A stretch of DNA of 64,000 nt, taken from GSA-30 sp036384435 (lineage in GTDB: Bacteria; Pseudomonadota; Gammaproteobacteria; Xanthomonadales; Rhodanobacteraceae). Both the position numbers and the translations under genes were made by a program. Within the stretch, counting starts at the first letter, position 1; each line of letters starts with the position of its first letter. The DNA is taken from positions 78,320 through 142,319 of the forward strand of contig NZ_DASVMI010000158.1 in the NCBI RefSeq assembly GCF_036384435.1, written 5' to 3'. The notes beneath the pieces were generated by a model. It was given only the letters and a program-made list of their open reading frames with translations. It searched no databases and was not told the DNA's origin. Of this stretch, positions 1 through 9,200 are shown piece by piece.

Positions 1-1226
1 ATCGGGAAGCGACCATCCAGCCGCCCATCGTTGACCTTGGCCCGCTCGGCCGCATCGCGCAGGCGCCCCAGCCGTAAACTCAGGCGAGTAGCGAAAGCCA
101 GCAGAATGGTGCCCGCCACCAGCAACACGCCAAAACTGGTGAGCAACAGGCCAAACAACGCGCGATTGGCCAGCAACGGCACCGCGCGACTGGACTGCTC
201 AAGCAACAAGACGCCATCGACACGCCCCTCGGACTGGATCGGTACGGCCGCTGCCAATACGACGCTGCCACGCGCTTCGCCCTGGCGCCACACACTGGCG
301 GGATCGCCCTGGGCCGCCTCTTGCACCTCGTGCAGATCCAGACGTGGCGCATCCTCGGCCCACAAATTGGCATCATCCAACCGGTTGGCCAACAGCGCTC
401 GATAGATCAGCGATGCAAACCAGCCTGGCTGCTCCTGCGCACTGTTGGCGCCGGCCAGATGACCGCTCTGCGCCAGCAGCCAACCTTGCGGAGCAAGCAC
501 GCGCGCACGCACACCGCGCGGCAGCAGCTGCGCCAGTTCGCCGGAGAGTCGAGGGGAATAACTCAGGAGCGATCGCGTATCGGCCGCCATGGCTTCGGAG
601 TCGCCCGCGGCGACATCGAACACGCCCAGGCCAAGCTGGTCGAGCGAGCGCGGCAAGCGCAATTCGACGCGGTAGCCGCTGCCGTCTTCCTGCCATTGGG
701 CATTGATCTCATCGGGCAACCCCGGCACGCGTGGATCGGCCGATGACGCCACCACCGGTCCCGGCGCCGAACTGGCGATCACATAGCGACGCTGCTGGCC
801 CTGCCTGCCCAGAATCAGCACGAGGTGATCGGCCGAAAGCACGTTGGGATCACCGCTGTCAGCACGCGTGCGCCGCGCACTGCGCACGTCCGCGTACAGA
901 TAGAGCCAACTGTCATCGGCAGCAAGCAACAGCTTGCCACGACGTCCCAACGGCTGGCTCCAGGGCGTCAGGGGTGCCCAATCGTCGCCGTAGCCGTCCA
1001 CGGTGATCGGCGTCTGAACGCGTTGTACATACCAGGCACGTTTGCTGCTGCCTGGCATTTGCCCACCGATGACCAGACTGCGGGCGATGGCACCGCCGGA
1101 CGCGACCAGCGCCTGCGCCTGCCCGTCGCGTAACAGTTCCTCCATCTGCCGCACGTATAACCAGCCCGCAATGGGCAGTGCCAGCGTGCACAGCGCGACG
1201 AGCAACAGTTTCTGGCGAAGCGTCAT
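1..1226 (-). CDS. pdsS: Sensor histidine kinase, N-terminal part (cut by window edge)
   Basis: The frame is open from an ATG at 1226 to the window edge, giving about 408 residues without a stop. It starts MTLRQKLLLVALCTLALPIAGW, a signal-anchor helix. A long extracytoplasmic domain follows that reads like a carbohydrate-binding-module-9-type fold (DGYGDDW, then DDSWLYLYADV). A second membrane helix lies near residue 365-390, followed by a HAMP-like stretch (LRDAAERAKVNDGRLDG). The kinase core lies beyond the edge. It is the last gene of a minus-strand operon that begins with the response regulator at 2604-3293, 51 bp after the preceding gene. The large sensor domain and the partner regulator resemble the family called proteobacterial dedicated sortase system kinase. 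That name is from memory of the family, and no sortase is visible here. Confidence 0.82.
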   Translation of the reverse strand, partial: MTLRQKLLLVALCTLALPIAGWLYVRQMEELLRDGQAQALVASGGAIARSLVIGGQMPGSSKRAWYVQRVQTPITVDGYGDDWAPLTPWSQPLGRRGKLLLAADDSWLYLYADVRSARRTRADSGDPNVLSADHLVLILGRQGQQRRYVIASSAPGPVVASSADPRVPGLPDEINAQWQEDGSGYRVELRLPRSLDQLGLGVFDVAAGDSEAMAADTRSLLSYSPRLSGELAQLLPRGVRARVLAPQGWLLAQSGHLAGANSAQEQPGWFASLIYRALLANRLDDANLWAEDAPRLDLHEVQEAAQGDPASVWRQGEARGSVVLAAAVPIQSEGRVDGVLLLEQSSRAVPLLANRALFGLLLTSFGVLLVAGTILLAFATRLSLRLGRLRDAAERAKVNDGRLDGRFP

Positions 1227-1277
1227 GCGTGGCTAACGATCATGCGATACATGGAGGAACCGTCGACGAAGAAAAGA

Positions 1278-1817
1278 TCAGGGCTTGTAAACACTGCTCG
1301 CAACGACCTTCTCGAACGCCTGCAAGTCACGGTTTTGGCGACCGGCATCCGGACCATCGATCATCGCCCATTGAAGATAGACACTCGACGCCGCGCCCGG
1401 ATCGCAGAACGCGGACACCTCGATGCCTGCCTCGGTCTCGAACTTGATGGCCTTGCAGCTCATGGTCTTGTTATCGACGTGATAAGGCGCTGACTTGTCC
1501 TTGGGGGCATTGGCCAGATGATCCTTGCGGTAGTCGGCCAGGGCGGCATCGAGCGTCGGCTGCTCACGCGGCAGCACAATGAGACGCAGCACCTGGTCGG
1601 GCTCGCCATCGCTGACGTCTCCCAGCACGATCGCTCCGCTGACGCTGATGTCGTGGGCAAACCCTGGCTGCGAAGTCCAGCCCTTGGGCGCCGTGACCTG
1701 CACCGCCCAGGCCTTGCCGGCATCTGTCTTGCCCTTGATGAGCGACTGTGCGAACGACATCGGCGCGGCGCACAACGCCGAGACGCCCATGGCAGCCAGG
1801 AACAGTTTCCGCTTCAT
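1278..1817 (-). CDS. Secreted protein of unknown function (paralogue of the next gene)
   Basis: 179 residues with a clear signal peptide (MKRKLFLAAMGVSALCAAPMSFAQ), so it is exported, probably to the periplasm. The ATG at 1817 has a good ribosome-binding site (AAGGAG, 7 nt upstream). The mature part shares a pattern with the product of 1984-2604: a Trp after 'AP.GW', 'GEPD.V..L.V.PR..PTL.A', 'FCDPG', a Trp-Ser/Ala-Met strand, and 'L.AF.KVV..S.Y' at the C-terminus. The two are therefore tandem diverged duplicates. It has three cysteines outside the signal peptide region. No enzymatic motif was recognised. It lies between the response regulator and kinase genes, so it is probably part of the sensing or output of that system. 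Confidence 0.85.
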   Translation of the reverse strand: MKRKLFLAAMGVSALCAAPMSFAQSLIKGKTDAGKAWAVQVTAPKGWTSQPGFAHDISVSGAIVLGDVSDGEPDQVLRLIVLPREQPTLDAALADYRKDHLANAPKDKSAPYHVDNKTMSCKAIKFETEAGIEVSAFCDPGAASSVYLQWAMIDGPDAGRQNRDLQAFEKVVASSVYKP

Positions 1818-1983
1818 GCATTTCTCCTTGGTGATAGGTCGATGGGTGGAGGGACGGCGCAGAGCTGGATGTCGTCTGCACCCTCAGGTGTACGACAACA
1901 CCATGCTGCATGACAACTTCAGACGAGCGGTCGGACTTGCGCCCTCACGACTCGCCCCTACCACCCGTCTCAACGCGGCAGCA

Positions 1984-2604
1984 TCAATGTCGAGCGCCAC
2001 CCTTGGCACTGCCATGGTTGTCACGACTATCCTTGTATTTCATGTAGAAAGACTGCTCGACCACCTTGCGAAACAGCGCCAGCACCTGGTCGCGATCGCC
2101 GCCTGGCGTAGACAACGTCATCGACCAGCTCAGCCGGATGCCGGTGGTCTTGCCGGGGTCGCAGAACACCACCACGTCATCGACATGATCGGAGCCGTGG
2201 TACAGACCACCGCTGCATGACACACCGCTTTGTGGATTGGCCTTGATCGGGAATGGTTCGACCTTGGCGGCTGGATCACGCTCAAGATACTTTTTGCGAT
2301 CGGCATCCCATTCGGCCTGGAGCGTTGGTAGCTTGCGCGGCCAGACATTGAGCACCATCACGCGATCGGGTTCTCCGGTCCAGTCGCCCCGGTAGATCAC
2401 CAGGTTAACGCCAATGGCACGCGCGTACTGACAGCAATCGGCAGTCCAGCCGGCCGGAGCAATGGTGTTGATAGCCCAACCCGGTACATCGCCGTCAGGC
2501 TTGCCATAGACCATGACGCCGGTCTCGTCCGCGGCGGGCTTATCCGTGGCCTGCACGGCCCATGCGCAGGCCACAAGCGCCAGCACCCCGGCCAGAGGAC
2601 GCAT
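1984..2604 (-). CDS. Secreted protein of unknown function, translationally coupled to the response regulator
   Basis: About 206 residues. I chose the ATG at 2604 because it overlaps the stop codon of the response regulator as TGATG, a typical coupling arrangement; an upstream GTG at 2616 is less likely. The product starts MRPLAGVLALVACAWAVQA, a signal peptide. The mature protein carries a CC pair (ADCCQYA), a further Cys in the middle and 'VVFCDPGKT'. It shares its C-terminal half pattern (PR..PTL.AEW..DR, FCDPG, SWSM, L.LFRKVV.QSFY) with the 1278-1817 product. The last 15 residues are charged and rich in Lys, Gly and His. Function unknown. Confidence 0.85.
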   Translation of the reverse strand: MRPLAGVLALVACAWAVQATDKPAADETGVMVYGKPDGDVPGWAINTIAPAGWTADCCQYARAIGVNLVIYRGDWTGEPDRVMVLNVWPRKLPTLQAEWDADRKKYLERDPAAKVEPFPIKANPQSGVSCSGGLYHGSDHVDDVVVFCDPGKTTGIRLSWSMTLSTPGGDRDQVLALFRKVVEQSFYMKYKDSRDNHGSAKGGARH

Positions 2605-3293
2605 CACGGACGCCACCGGTAACCCACGCCATGCACTGTCTCGATAGCATCGAACTCCGGGGCGACCGCGTTGAATTTCTTGCGGATACGTTTGATGTGC
2701 GAGGTGATGGTGGCGTCGTCCACCACCAGCTCGGCCTCGCGCATCAACTGGTCGCGATTCTTTACATGCCCCGGGAAGCGCACCAGTGTATGTACCATCC
2801 AGAATTCGGTCACCGTCAACGGAATTTCCGCGCCGTTCCAGGTCACGCGCATGCGTTCGGATTCGAGCTTGAGCGGACCGTGCTCGATCACCGTTTCACT
2901 CGAAGCAGGTGTTTTCAGTGATTCGATGCGGCGGAACAAGGCAGCGATGCGCGCGGCCAGCTGGTGCAGGCTGGTGTCCTTGCTCAGATAATCGTCGGCG
3001 CCCAGGCGCAAGCCCGAGATCACATCGAAATCGGAGTCGCGCGCAGTCAGGAAAATGATCGGCAGCGTGGCCGAGCGTGCCCGCAACTCACGACAGAGAT
3101 CGAAACCGCCTTCGGGCTCGTCGCCCAGGCCGATGTCGATGATGACCAGTTCTGGCAATCGCATCGCAAACGCCGTGGAGGCTTCGTGGCGCGAACCGTA
3201 GCCGCGCGTGTCATAGCCGAATCGGTTGAGCGCCTCGACGTAGTTGGCGCGGATGAGAGGTTCGTCTTCGACGATCGCGATGTGGCGGCCCAT
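2604..3293 (-). CDS. pdsR: OmpR-type response regulator, dedicated-sortase-system-like
   Basis: 229 residues. The receiver domain spans about 1-120: an acidic pair near the start (IVEDEPLIRANY), the phosphoacceptor Asp in 'LVIIDIGLGDE', Thr in 'IIFLTARDSDFD' and Lys in 'DDYLSKD'. A winged-helix DNA-binding domain covers about 135-229 (LTVTEFWMVHTLV, HIKRIRKKF, ETVHGVGYRWRP). The extended loop after the phospho-Asp (GLGDEPEGGFDLCRELR) and the 'SDFDVISGLRLGADDYLSKD' block are what I remember of the proteobacterial dedicated sortase response regulators. First gene of a four-gene operon with two secreted proteins and the kinase. The promoter should lie in 3294-3420. Confidence 0.9.
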   Translation of the reverse strand: MGRHIAIVEDEPLIRANYVEALNRFGYDTRGYGSRHEASTAFAMRLPELVIIDIGLGDEPEGGFDLCRELRARSATLPIIFLTARDSDFDVISGLRLGADDYLSKDTSLHQLAARIAALFRRIESLKTPASSETVIEHGPLKLESERMRVTWNGAEIPLTVTEFWMVHTLVRFPGHVKNRDQLMREAELVVDDATITSHIKRIRKKFNAVAPEFDAIETVHGVGYRWRP

Positions 3294-3479
3294 GAGGGTC
3301 TGGGTTCCTTAGAAGGTGTGGCGAGGGCGCAGGGTGCTATGAGGCCAGCCCCCACGCAAGCGCGAGAGACCGGCTGCCATGATTTTGTCAGATGTGGTCG
3401 CCCACTTGCCCGTTTTGCGTCGCATCACTCGCCCCGTATAGCGCTTTCATGGAGCCGTACCCACTGCGGAGGCCAGCCC

Positions 3480-3602
3480 ATGACCCCTACCGAATCCAAC
3501 GACCGCCAGCCCAATGGCGACCTGCATGGCTTCGAGCCACTGCGTGTCACGCTGGCCATGGGTGCCCTGCTGTTGGGCTTGCTTGTCCTGGGCCTGCACT
3601 GA
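3480..3602 (+). CDS. Small single-pass membrane protein (40 aa)
   Basis: An ATG at 3480 is preceded by GGAGG with 6-nt spacing. The 40-residue product begins with a polar stretch (MTPTESNDRQPNG) and ends in a hydrophobic segment (VTLAMGALLLGLLVLGL) that would form one membrane helix. It is divergent from the response-regulator operon at 3293. There is no recognised family. The ribosome-binding site and the sharp polar-to-hydrophobic layout argue for a real small protein, but a chance frame is possible. Confidence 0.45.
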   Translation: MTPTESNDRQPNGDLHGFEPLRVTLAMGALLLGLLVLGLH

Positions 3603-3816
3603 TGGATACAGCGCAACCCTTGGAGTGTGCCTAAGGGCCAGGGATGGCCACATGGATGACCGTGGAAGCTGGGCCCATGGCCGGCGCACAAGGACGAGCG
3701 CCGGCCGGAGGCAATGAGCTCGACCCCGACTGGCACCCGCTCTAACACGTTAGAACTACGTTAAGCCCTCCCGACCGATGTTCCCTCGTGGCTCTTGCAG
3801 CCTCACTTTGAGTTCC

Positions 3817-3843
3817 AGCCCCGCGTCCCCGGGGCTTTTTTTT
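3817..3843 (+). terminator. Rho-independent terminator
   Basis: The stem AGCCCCG / CGGGGCT (3817-3823 with 3830-3836) is followed by a run of eight T on the plus strand. It could end transcription of the small membrane protein at 3480-3602 or of an unannotated RNA. Confidence 0.7.
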
Positions 3844-4028
3844 GGCTGAAGTAATTTTTCGGGGAACCTTTCCAGGGAGGCTTCTGTCGAAGTATTCGGA
3901 ACGGTTCCGCTCCTCGCCGTGGAAAGCCATCCAGCGCCCCCTCCCCATCGATCGGACGCAGGAAGGGGCAGCACCGATCCAGACATCTTCATGGTCTCCT
4001 CGCGCGTCTTCTCATGACGACGCCTTAT

Positions 4029-4062
4029 CCCGGCGCCCCACCCCTGCGGCGCCGGGATTTTT
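4029..4062 (+). terminator. Strong rho-independent terminator
   Basis: A perfect 9-bp stem CCCGGCGCC / GGCGCCGGG (4029-4037 with 4048-4056) is followed by ATTTTT on the plus strand. On the minus strand the hairpin is not followed by T, so it does not look like the terminator of the convergent protease gene that ends at 4083. Confidence 0.7.
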
Positions 4063-4082
4063 CTATGTGCCCGCCGCCGTGC

Positions 4083-5963
4083 TCAGGGCGTATACGTGGC
4101 GATGATCAGCATCCCCCTGAATTCGGTCTTCGCCCGAGCCCGGATGTAATACCTTGCGTTCTCAGGCTGCGCGATGACCACCGCTTCGTTATTGCCTGCC
4201 TTGTCCGACACGTACCGGGCATCACTGCCATCATCGGCTGGCACCTTGTCCACATCGACGTAGAGCGTGACATCGCCCAGTCCCCCCAGTGTGCGGATAT
4301 TGAGATTCCTGGCGCCGGCGGGCACATCAATCGCGTACAAATTGCTATCACCCTCATAGGCGAACTGTTCACGCAACAACACACCAGGCGTCAACAGGAT
4401 GAAGGGCTCCGGGTCGGGTTCGCCCGGGTCGTTGCCCAAAGCCAGGTTTACCGCCGCTCCCGCATCGAGAATGCCGGCACCGATCGGCCGATCGATCGAT
4501 ACAGGAAAGCGACGAGCACTGCGGGTCAACATCGATGCGATCTCCTGCGGCGTGGGCTTGGCCAGTCCAGCTTCTTTCGCGGCGCTGACCATCAACGCCA
4601 CGGTGCCGGCCACGTGGGGCGAGGCCTGGGAGGTTCCAGCCATGCCGCCATAGACCGAATTCGCCGGCACGGTCTCTCCATCGTTGATCGCCTGCCAGAC
4701 AAAACCTTCTTTAACGGGCATGCCCCCCTGACCATCACCGGGATACACGCCGCCACCTGGCGCGGATAATGTGATACCCGAACCATAATTGGAGTAGAAA
4801 GTTCGGCGCCCTGTCACGCCATTGGCCGCCACCGCAATCACGCCCGGGCAATTGGCGGGCGAGAACAGCGATACATCCATATTGCTGTTGCCAGCGGCCA
4901 CCACAACGGTCGTACCGCGTGCAATAGCCGCCGTGATAGCCCGGCCCATCGACGAATCGGCACTGCATGTCCCCTGGCCACCCAGGCTCATGTTGATGAC
5001 CTGGGCTGGATGAGGATTGTCCGCGACGCCATCGACATGGCCGCCTGATGCCCAGACGATGGCATCGGCAATATCGGCAGTGGTGCCGCCACAATGCCCG
5101 AGCACACGCACGGGTAGCACCTTGGACCTGTGCGCCACACCCGCCATACCCAGGCCGTTGTCGGTCAGTTCGGCCACGGTGCCCGATACGTGCGTGCCAT
5201 GCCATGAACTGTTGGCCGGAGGATTGAAGGCATCGACGCAACCACCATTGCTAGCCAGGTATTTATCGCCTGTGGTCCAGTCGCCGGTATCCCAACCGCC
5301 CGCGACACGGCCATCGATATCGCGCCCCGAAATAAGCGCATGGCTGATAAAATCATAACCGGCATCCCCGAGCGATGTATCGAGATCTGGATGCCGGGTG
5401 ATGCCGGTGTCCAGTACGGCCACTACCACGCCATGCCCATCGGCAAGCGGCCATGCACGATCAATACGCGCGCCCCCGGCTGTGCTTTGGAGGTGCCACT
5501 GATAGTCTGCATGGAGGGGATCGTCTGGCGTAAACGCCTGCCAATCCGATAGCGCTACCGAACCTGCCGGAGTACGAATATCGCGTACCGCATGCATGCG
5601 AAGATCAGGCTCGATATATAACACCGCCGGATCATCACCCATGCGCGCCATCAGTGCATTGGCCTGCGCCGCATCGAGCTTTTGCGATGTGCGTAGCCAC
5701 AACGCCCCGGTGGCGAGCTTGCGTTGCGCAGTAATGCGCAAAGGTTTGTCTGACGAGGCCACCACTGCATTGAGGCCGCGCATGGCAGCATCCACGGTGC
5801 CGGCTCGATAGGTCACGATGAATGCATCATAGGTGTCCCCGGACTGCGTGTTGATACTGGATATGTGCGCGGCGGCTTGAGTACCGCCGGCTGCCTGCGT
5901 GGTCGGCATGGCGAGCAAGAGCGCCGTTGCCAGCGAGGCTCGACGCAGAGAAAAGAAGATCAT
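4083..5963 (-). CDS. Secreted subtilisin-family (S8) serine protease
   Basis: 626 residues, with ATG preceded by AAGGAG at 6-nt spacing. Signal peptide about 1-24 (ALLLAMPTTQAA), then an inhibitor-type propeptide to about residue 125 (YIEPD). The catalytic domain has all triad elements: Asp185 in VAVLDTGI, His255 in HGTHVSGTV, Ser445 in GTSQASPHVAG. The oxyanion Asn lies in VVVAAGNSN. The C-terminal 100 residues (from about LTPGVLLREQFAYEGD) look like a bacterial pre-peptidase C-terminal (PPC) beta domain, often found at the end of extracellular proteases. This is a secreted, broad-specificity proteinase likely exported by the general and then the type II pathway. It lies downstream of the adhesin on the same strand, but 277 bp apart, so probably has its own promoter. 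Confidence 0.95.
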   Translation of the reverse strand: MIFFSLRRASLATALLLAMPTTQAAGGTQAAAHISSINTQSGDTYDAFIVTYRAGTVDAAMRGLNAVVASSDKPLRITAQRKLATGALWLRTSQKLDAAQANALMARMGDDPAVLYIEPDLRMHAVRDIRTPAGSVALSDWQAFTPDDPLHADYQWHLQSTAGGARIDRAWPLADGHGVVVAVLDTGITRHPDLDTSLGDAGYDFISHALISGRDIDGRVAGGWDTGDWTTGDKYLASNGGCVDAFNPPANSSWHGTHVSGTVAELTDNGLGMAGVAHRSKVLPVRVLGHCGGTTADIADAIVWASGGHVDGVADNPHPAQVINMSLGGQGTCSADSSMGRAITAAIARGTTVVVAAGNSNMDVSLFSPANCPGVIAVAANGVTGRRTFYSNYGSGITLSAPGGGVYPGDGQGGMPVKEGFVWQAINDGETVPANSVYGGMAGTSQASPHVAGTVALMVSAAKEAGLAKPTPQEIASMLTRSARRFPVSIDRPIGAGILDAGAAVNLALGNDPGEPDPEPFILLTPGVLLREQFAYEGDSNLYAIDVPAGARNLNIRTLGGLGDVTLYVDVDKVPADDGSDARYVSDKAGNNEAVVIAQPENARYYIRARAKTEFRGMLIIATYTP

Positions 5964-6239
5964 GGATTACTCCTTGGATAAGGCGATAGCTGATGGCAGC
6001 GGCTCGTCTTCATTGCCGTGAGCGGCTTCAGGAAATCTCGAAAAAGCCTCACCCATGGGTCGCGCAGACCGATGACTACATGTGCTGCCACGGCACTGCG
6101 CTTATTGCTTATTCGAGTCCCTGAAGCCACTCCACGGCAGGCTTTGTCACGCACGCTCAAGCGAGCGCTTGGCCATCAGGATAAAAACGGGACACATTTG
6201 TATTTCGTGCAATGGTTACCAGCACGCAAGCACGCAGCG

Positions 6240-9200
6240 TCACCAGCCGAAGCTGATGCCCAGCGTGCCGCTGGATTCGCCGCCGCCGGCGATGGAACCT
6301 CCTACGAGTACAGCGCCATTACCAGGAATGCGGCGGGCATAGCCCACGGATAAAGCACCCTGGCCGCGATAACCACCTACTGCCGCGCTCACGCGATTGT
6401 CGGTACCGGGAGCGGCGGCGATCGCGCCGGCCATGCCTGCCAGCGCAGATCCCATGGCACCCACGCGATTGAGTCGTGTATTGAGCCCGCTCAAGCGCGT
6501 GTTCACGTCAGTCTTGAAGGCATCGAAATCCGAGCTGCTGACCAGACCTGCGGTTCTCTGGTCGGTATATGACTTGGCCTGTTCGAGCGTTTGTGCCGTG
6601 GCGGCATCGGCATATTGTTGCGCCGTAACCAGCGCCTCCTGCACCTGGCCGACATTGGCCGCATCCGTCGTGGCTGTACCTGCGGCGACATTGCCCACAA
6701 CCGCCGGGGCAGCCTTGCCAGGTTGATCGGCAACAGGGACAGCCTCGGCACGTGTAGCTTCCGTCATCATCTGGCTAGCGATCGTCTCGGCAGCCGTTGC
6801 TTTCACCGACCGTGAGGAACCTCCACTCTCCAGCACCCCTACACGATAATCCAGCTCTCCCAACTTGCCATCGACCGCACTGAACGCATCGCCCACGTTG
6901 TAATAAACGCCCCCTTGAATGCTGTACATAGGCGACAACAGGCCCGCTGCCGTCATCGAGGCGCCACCGCCAAACATCTGTGCCAGATGATCACCCATGT
7001 CGAACAACTGGCTGCCGTTGATGGCTTCGGTGCTGCTGGCCATCACCTTGCCGTCGGCCACACGGGCGATAACCGTGCCATCCGCACCCGCCAGGGTGAT
7101 CCGCTGCTGATCGTCACCATCATATTTGACCGCGCGCGCGACACCCTCGCCGACCCCATTGATCGCATCGTCAAGCTGCTTGAGATTGACTGCGTCGGTA
7201 TCTTGCGTGCCAGCCGCCACATGGGTGATCTGGCGCTCAAATCTGGCATTGCCTACAGACACTGAGTTTGCTCGGTCCGCTACCGACATGGAGCCAAGCG
7301 ACACGGAGTTTTCGGCCCAGGCAAAGGAGAAATGGCCAAGTGCAACGCTGTCTTTCGCCATCGCTACGGCATAAGAGCCCAATGCCACGGTGTACGGCGC
7401 TGCAGTCAGCGCCGAACGGCCGATGGCAAGCGCATCCTCGCCTCCTCCGGCCATGGAATCCGTGCCGATCGCTATGTTATTCAGGCTCCATGCCAAGGCT
7501 CCCTTGCCCAATGAAATCGAGGATGTGCCGAGGGAAAAAGCGTCACCAATGGCGATGGAATCGGCGGCATCGGCCAGTGCACCAGGCCCCACCGCAATCG
7601 AGTTGGGGCCCTTGGCGAAACTACGCACACCCAAGGCTGTGCTTTGTTCACCATAGGCCCGGGACTGTGAACCTATCGCGGTCGCACCCTCGAACGTTGC
7701 CAAGCTATTGCTGCCCACGGCCGTGGTCAACGCACCGACGGCACCGCTTCCATAGCCCAGTGCCGCGCTGGCCGATCCGAGCGCGGTGGCGCCCGAACCG
7801 TAAGCTGCCGAATTGTCATCCATCGCATAGCTACCGGCACCCACGGCCGTCGCGTACGTGCCATCCGCCTGCGCATCGTCAAAGCCCGTCGGCGCGCCGT
7901 TAGCCTTGAAATAACGCATGGCTTGCGTGGTGTGCTGCTGCAACTGGCCCACGTTCACGGCGTCGGTCTGTTCCGTGCCGGCTGCCACATTGGTGATTTG
8001 CCGAGAAAGGGCCTCATGTTCGTGCCCATAACCGTCTGTCCACGGCGCCGATGCCCCGACTGACACCGCAAGAGGGCGATCAGCATGCGATCCCGCCCCT
8101 AGCGCCACTGACTTGTCCGCACCGTAATCCACCTGGCTGCCCTGACCCAGCGCCGTACCTTCGCTGTTGAAGCTCAAGGCTTTGGCACCGACTACCGTAC
8201 TGCCAAATGCCCATTCGGCCACATAAGAACCTGCACCGATGGCGGTGGACTGGAACGCCCGTGAACTTGCATTGGAGCCAACGGCGGTTGCTTCACTTGC
8301 CTGGAAACCAGAGCTGCCAGCACCCGCCCCGACGGCGGTTGAATTACTGCCGAGCACGGACGCTCCCGAACCTACCGCGGCATTGTTATAGCCTCCGCGC
8401 GTGGATGACGCGCCGCCCAGTGCCATCGAAAACAACCCATCGGCAGTGGCGTTCCACCCCAACGCAACGTTGCCCAGGCCATCCAGCACAGACGCGTTCT
8501 CGCCAATGGCCACACCACGAATCGACGCGGCGTTGGCCGCAAGTCCCAAGGCGATACTGCCCCAATGGTTAGATTGGGCCCGGGTACCGATAGCGATTGC
8601 GTTGTACTTCGAAGCCATGGCGTCGTCACCGATAGCCATGGTCTGCTCGGCCGTTGCCTGGGCATGACGCCCGATAGCAATGGAGCCCTCTGTTTGCGCC
8701 TTCGCCCCATGGCCGTGGGCAATCGAGGAGATGCCCAACGAGAGACTGCCCGCGCCCTGCGCCAGACTGAAATCACCCGCCGCAATGCTGTAGGCACCCG
8801 TAGCGATACTGGCCTCACCCACACTTTGCGCACGAAAACCGGCTGCCAGACTGCCTGGGCCGTAAGCGATTGCATTGCCGCCGACAGCAGTCGATCCTGT
8901 GCCCGATGCCCTGCTCAACGCGCCCAATGCGGTGGCGGCCTGGTCGGCCTCGGCGCTCGCATGCGTACCCACCGCAGTATTCCCAAGACCTTGCGAGAAT
9001 GCGCTTTGCCCCACGGCGACCGACGCATCGCCCATGGCCGCCGCATCCTGGCCAAAAGCCGAACTGCCGATTCCAGCGGCGACACTTTCCGCGCCCATCG
9101 CCGTGGCGGCATTGGCACTGGCGCGTGCGTTGCGTCCTGCCGCGACCGCGCCATCGCCATGCGCGACTGCATCGTCGCTGCCATCATGCTTACCCTCGGC

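Larger units (their letters stand above)
3603..4082 (+). other. Gene-free region with hairpins and two plus-strand terminators
   Basis: No convincing reading frame. It holds a perfect 9-bp inverted repeat (GGCCGGCGC, arms 3679-3687 and 3698-3706), a CTAAC/GTTAG dyad near 3743, and two rho-independent terminators pointing along the plus strand. There is no plus-strand gene for the second terminator to serve, so one or two small RNAs are possible. Confidence 0.4.

Noticed and set aside
4735..5241. Long minus-strand frame inside the protease gene
   Set aside because: It is a shifted reading of the S8 protease, whose own frame has signal peptide and all triad motifs.
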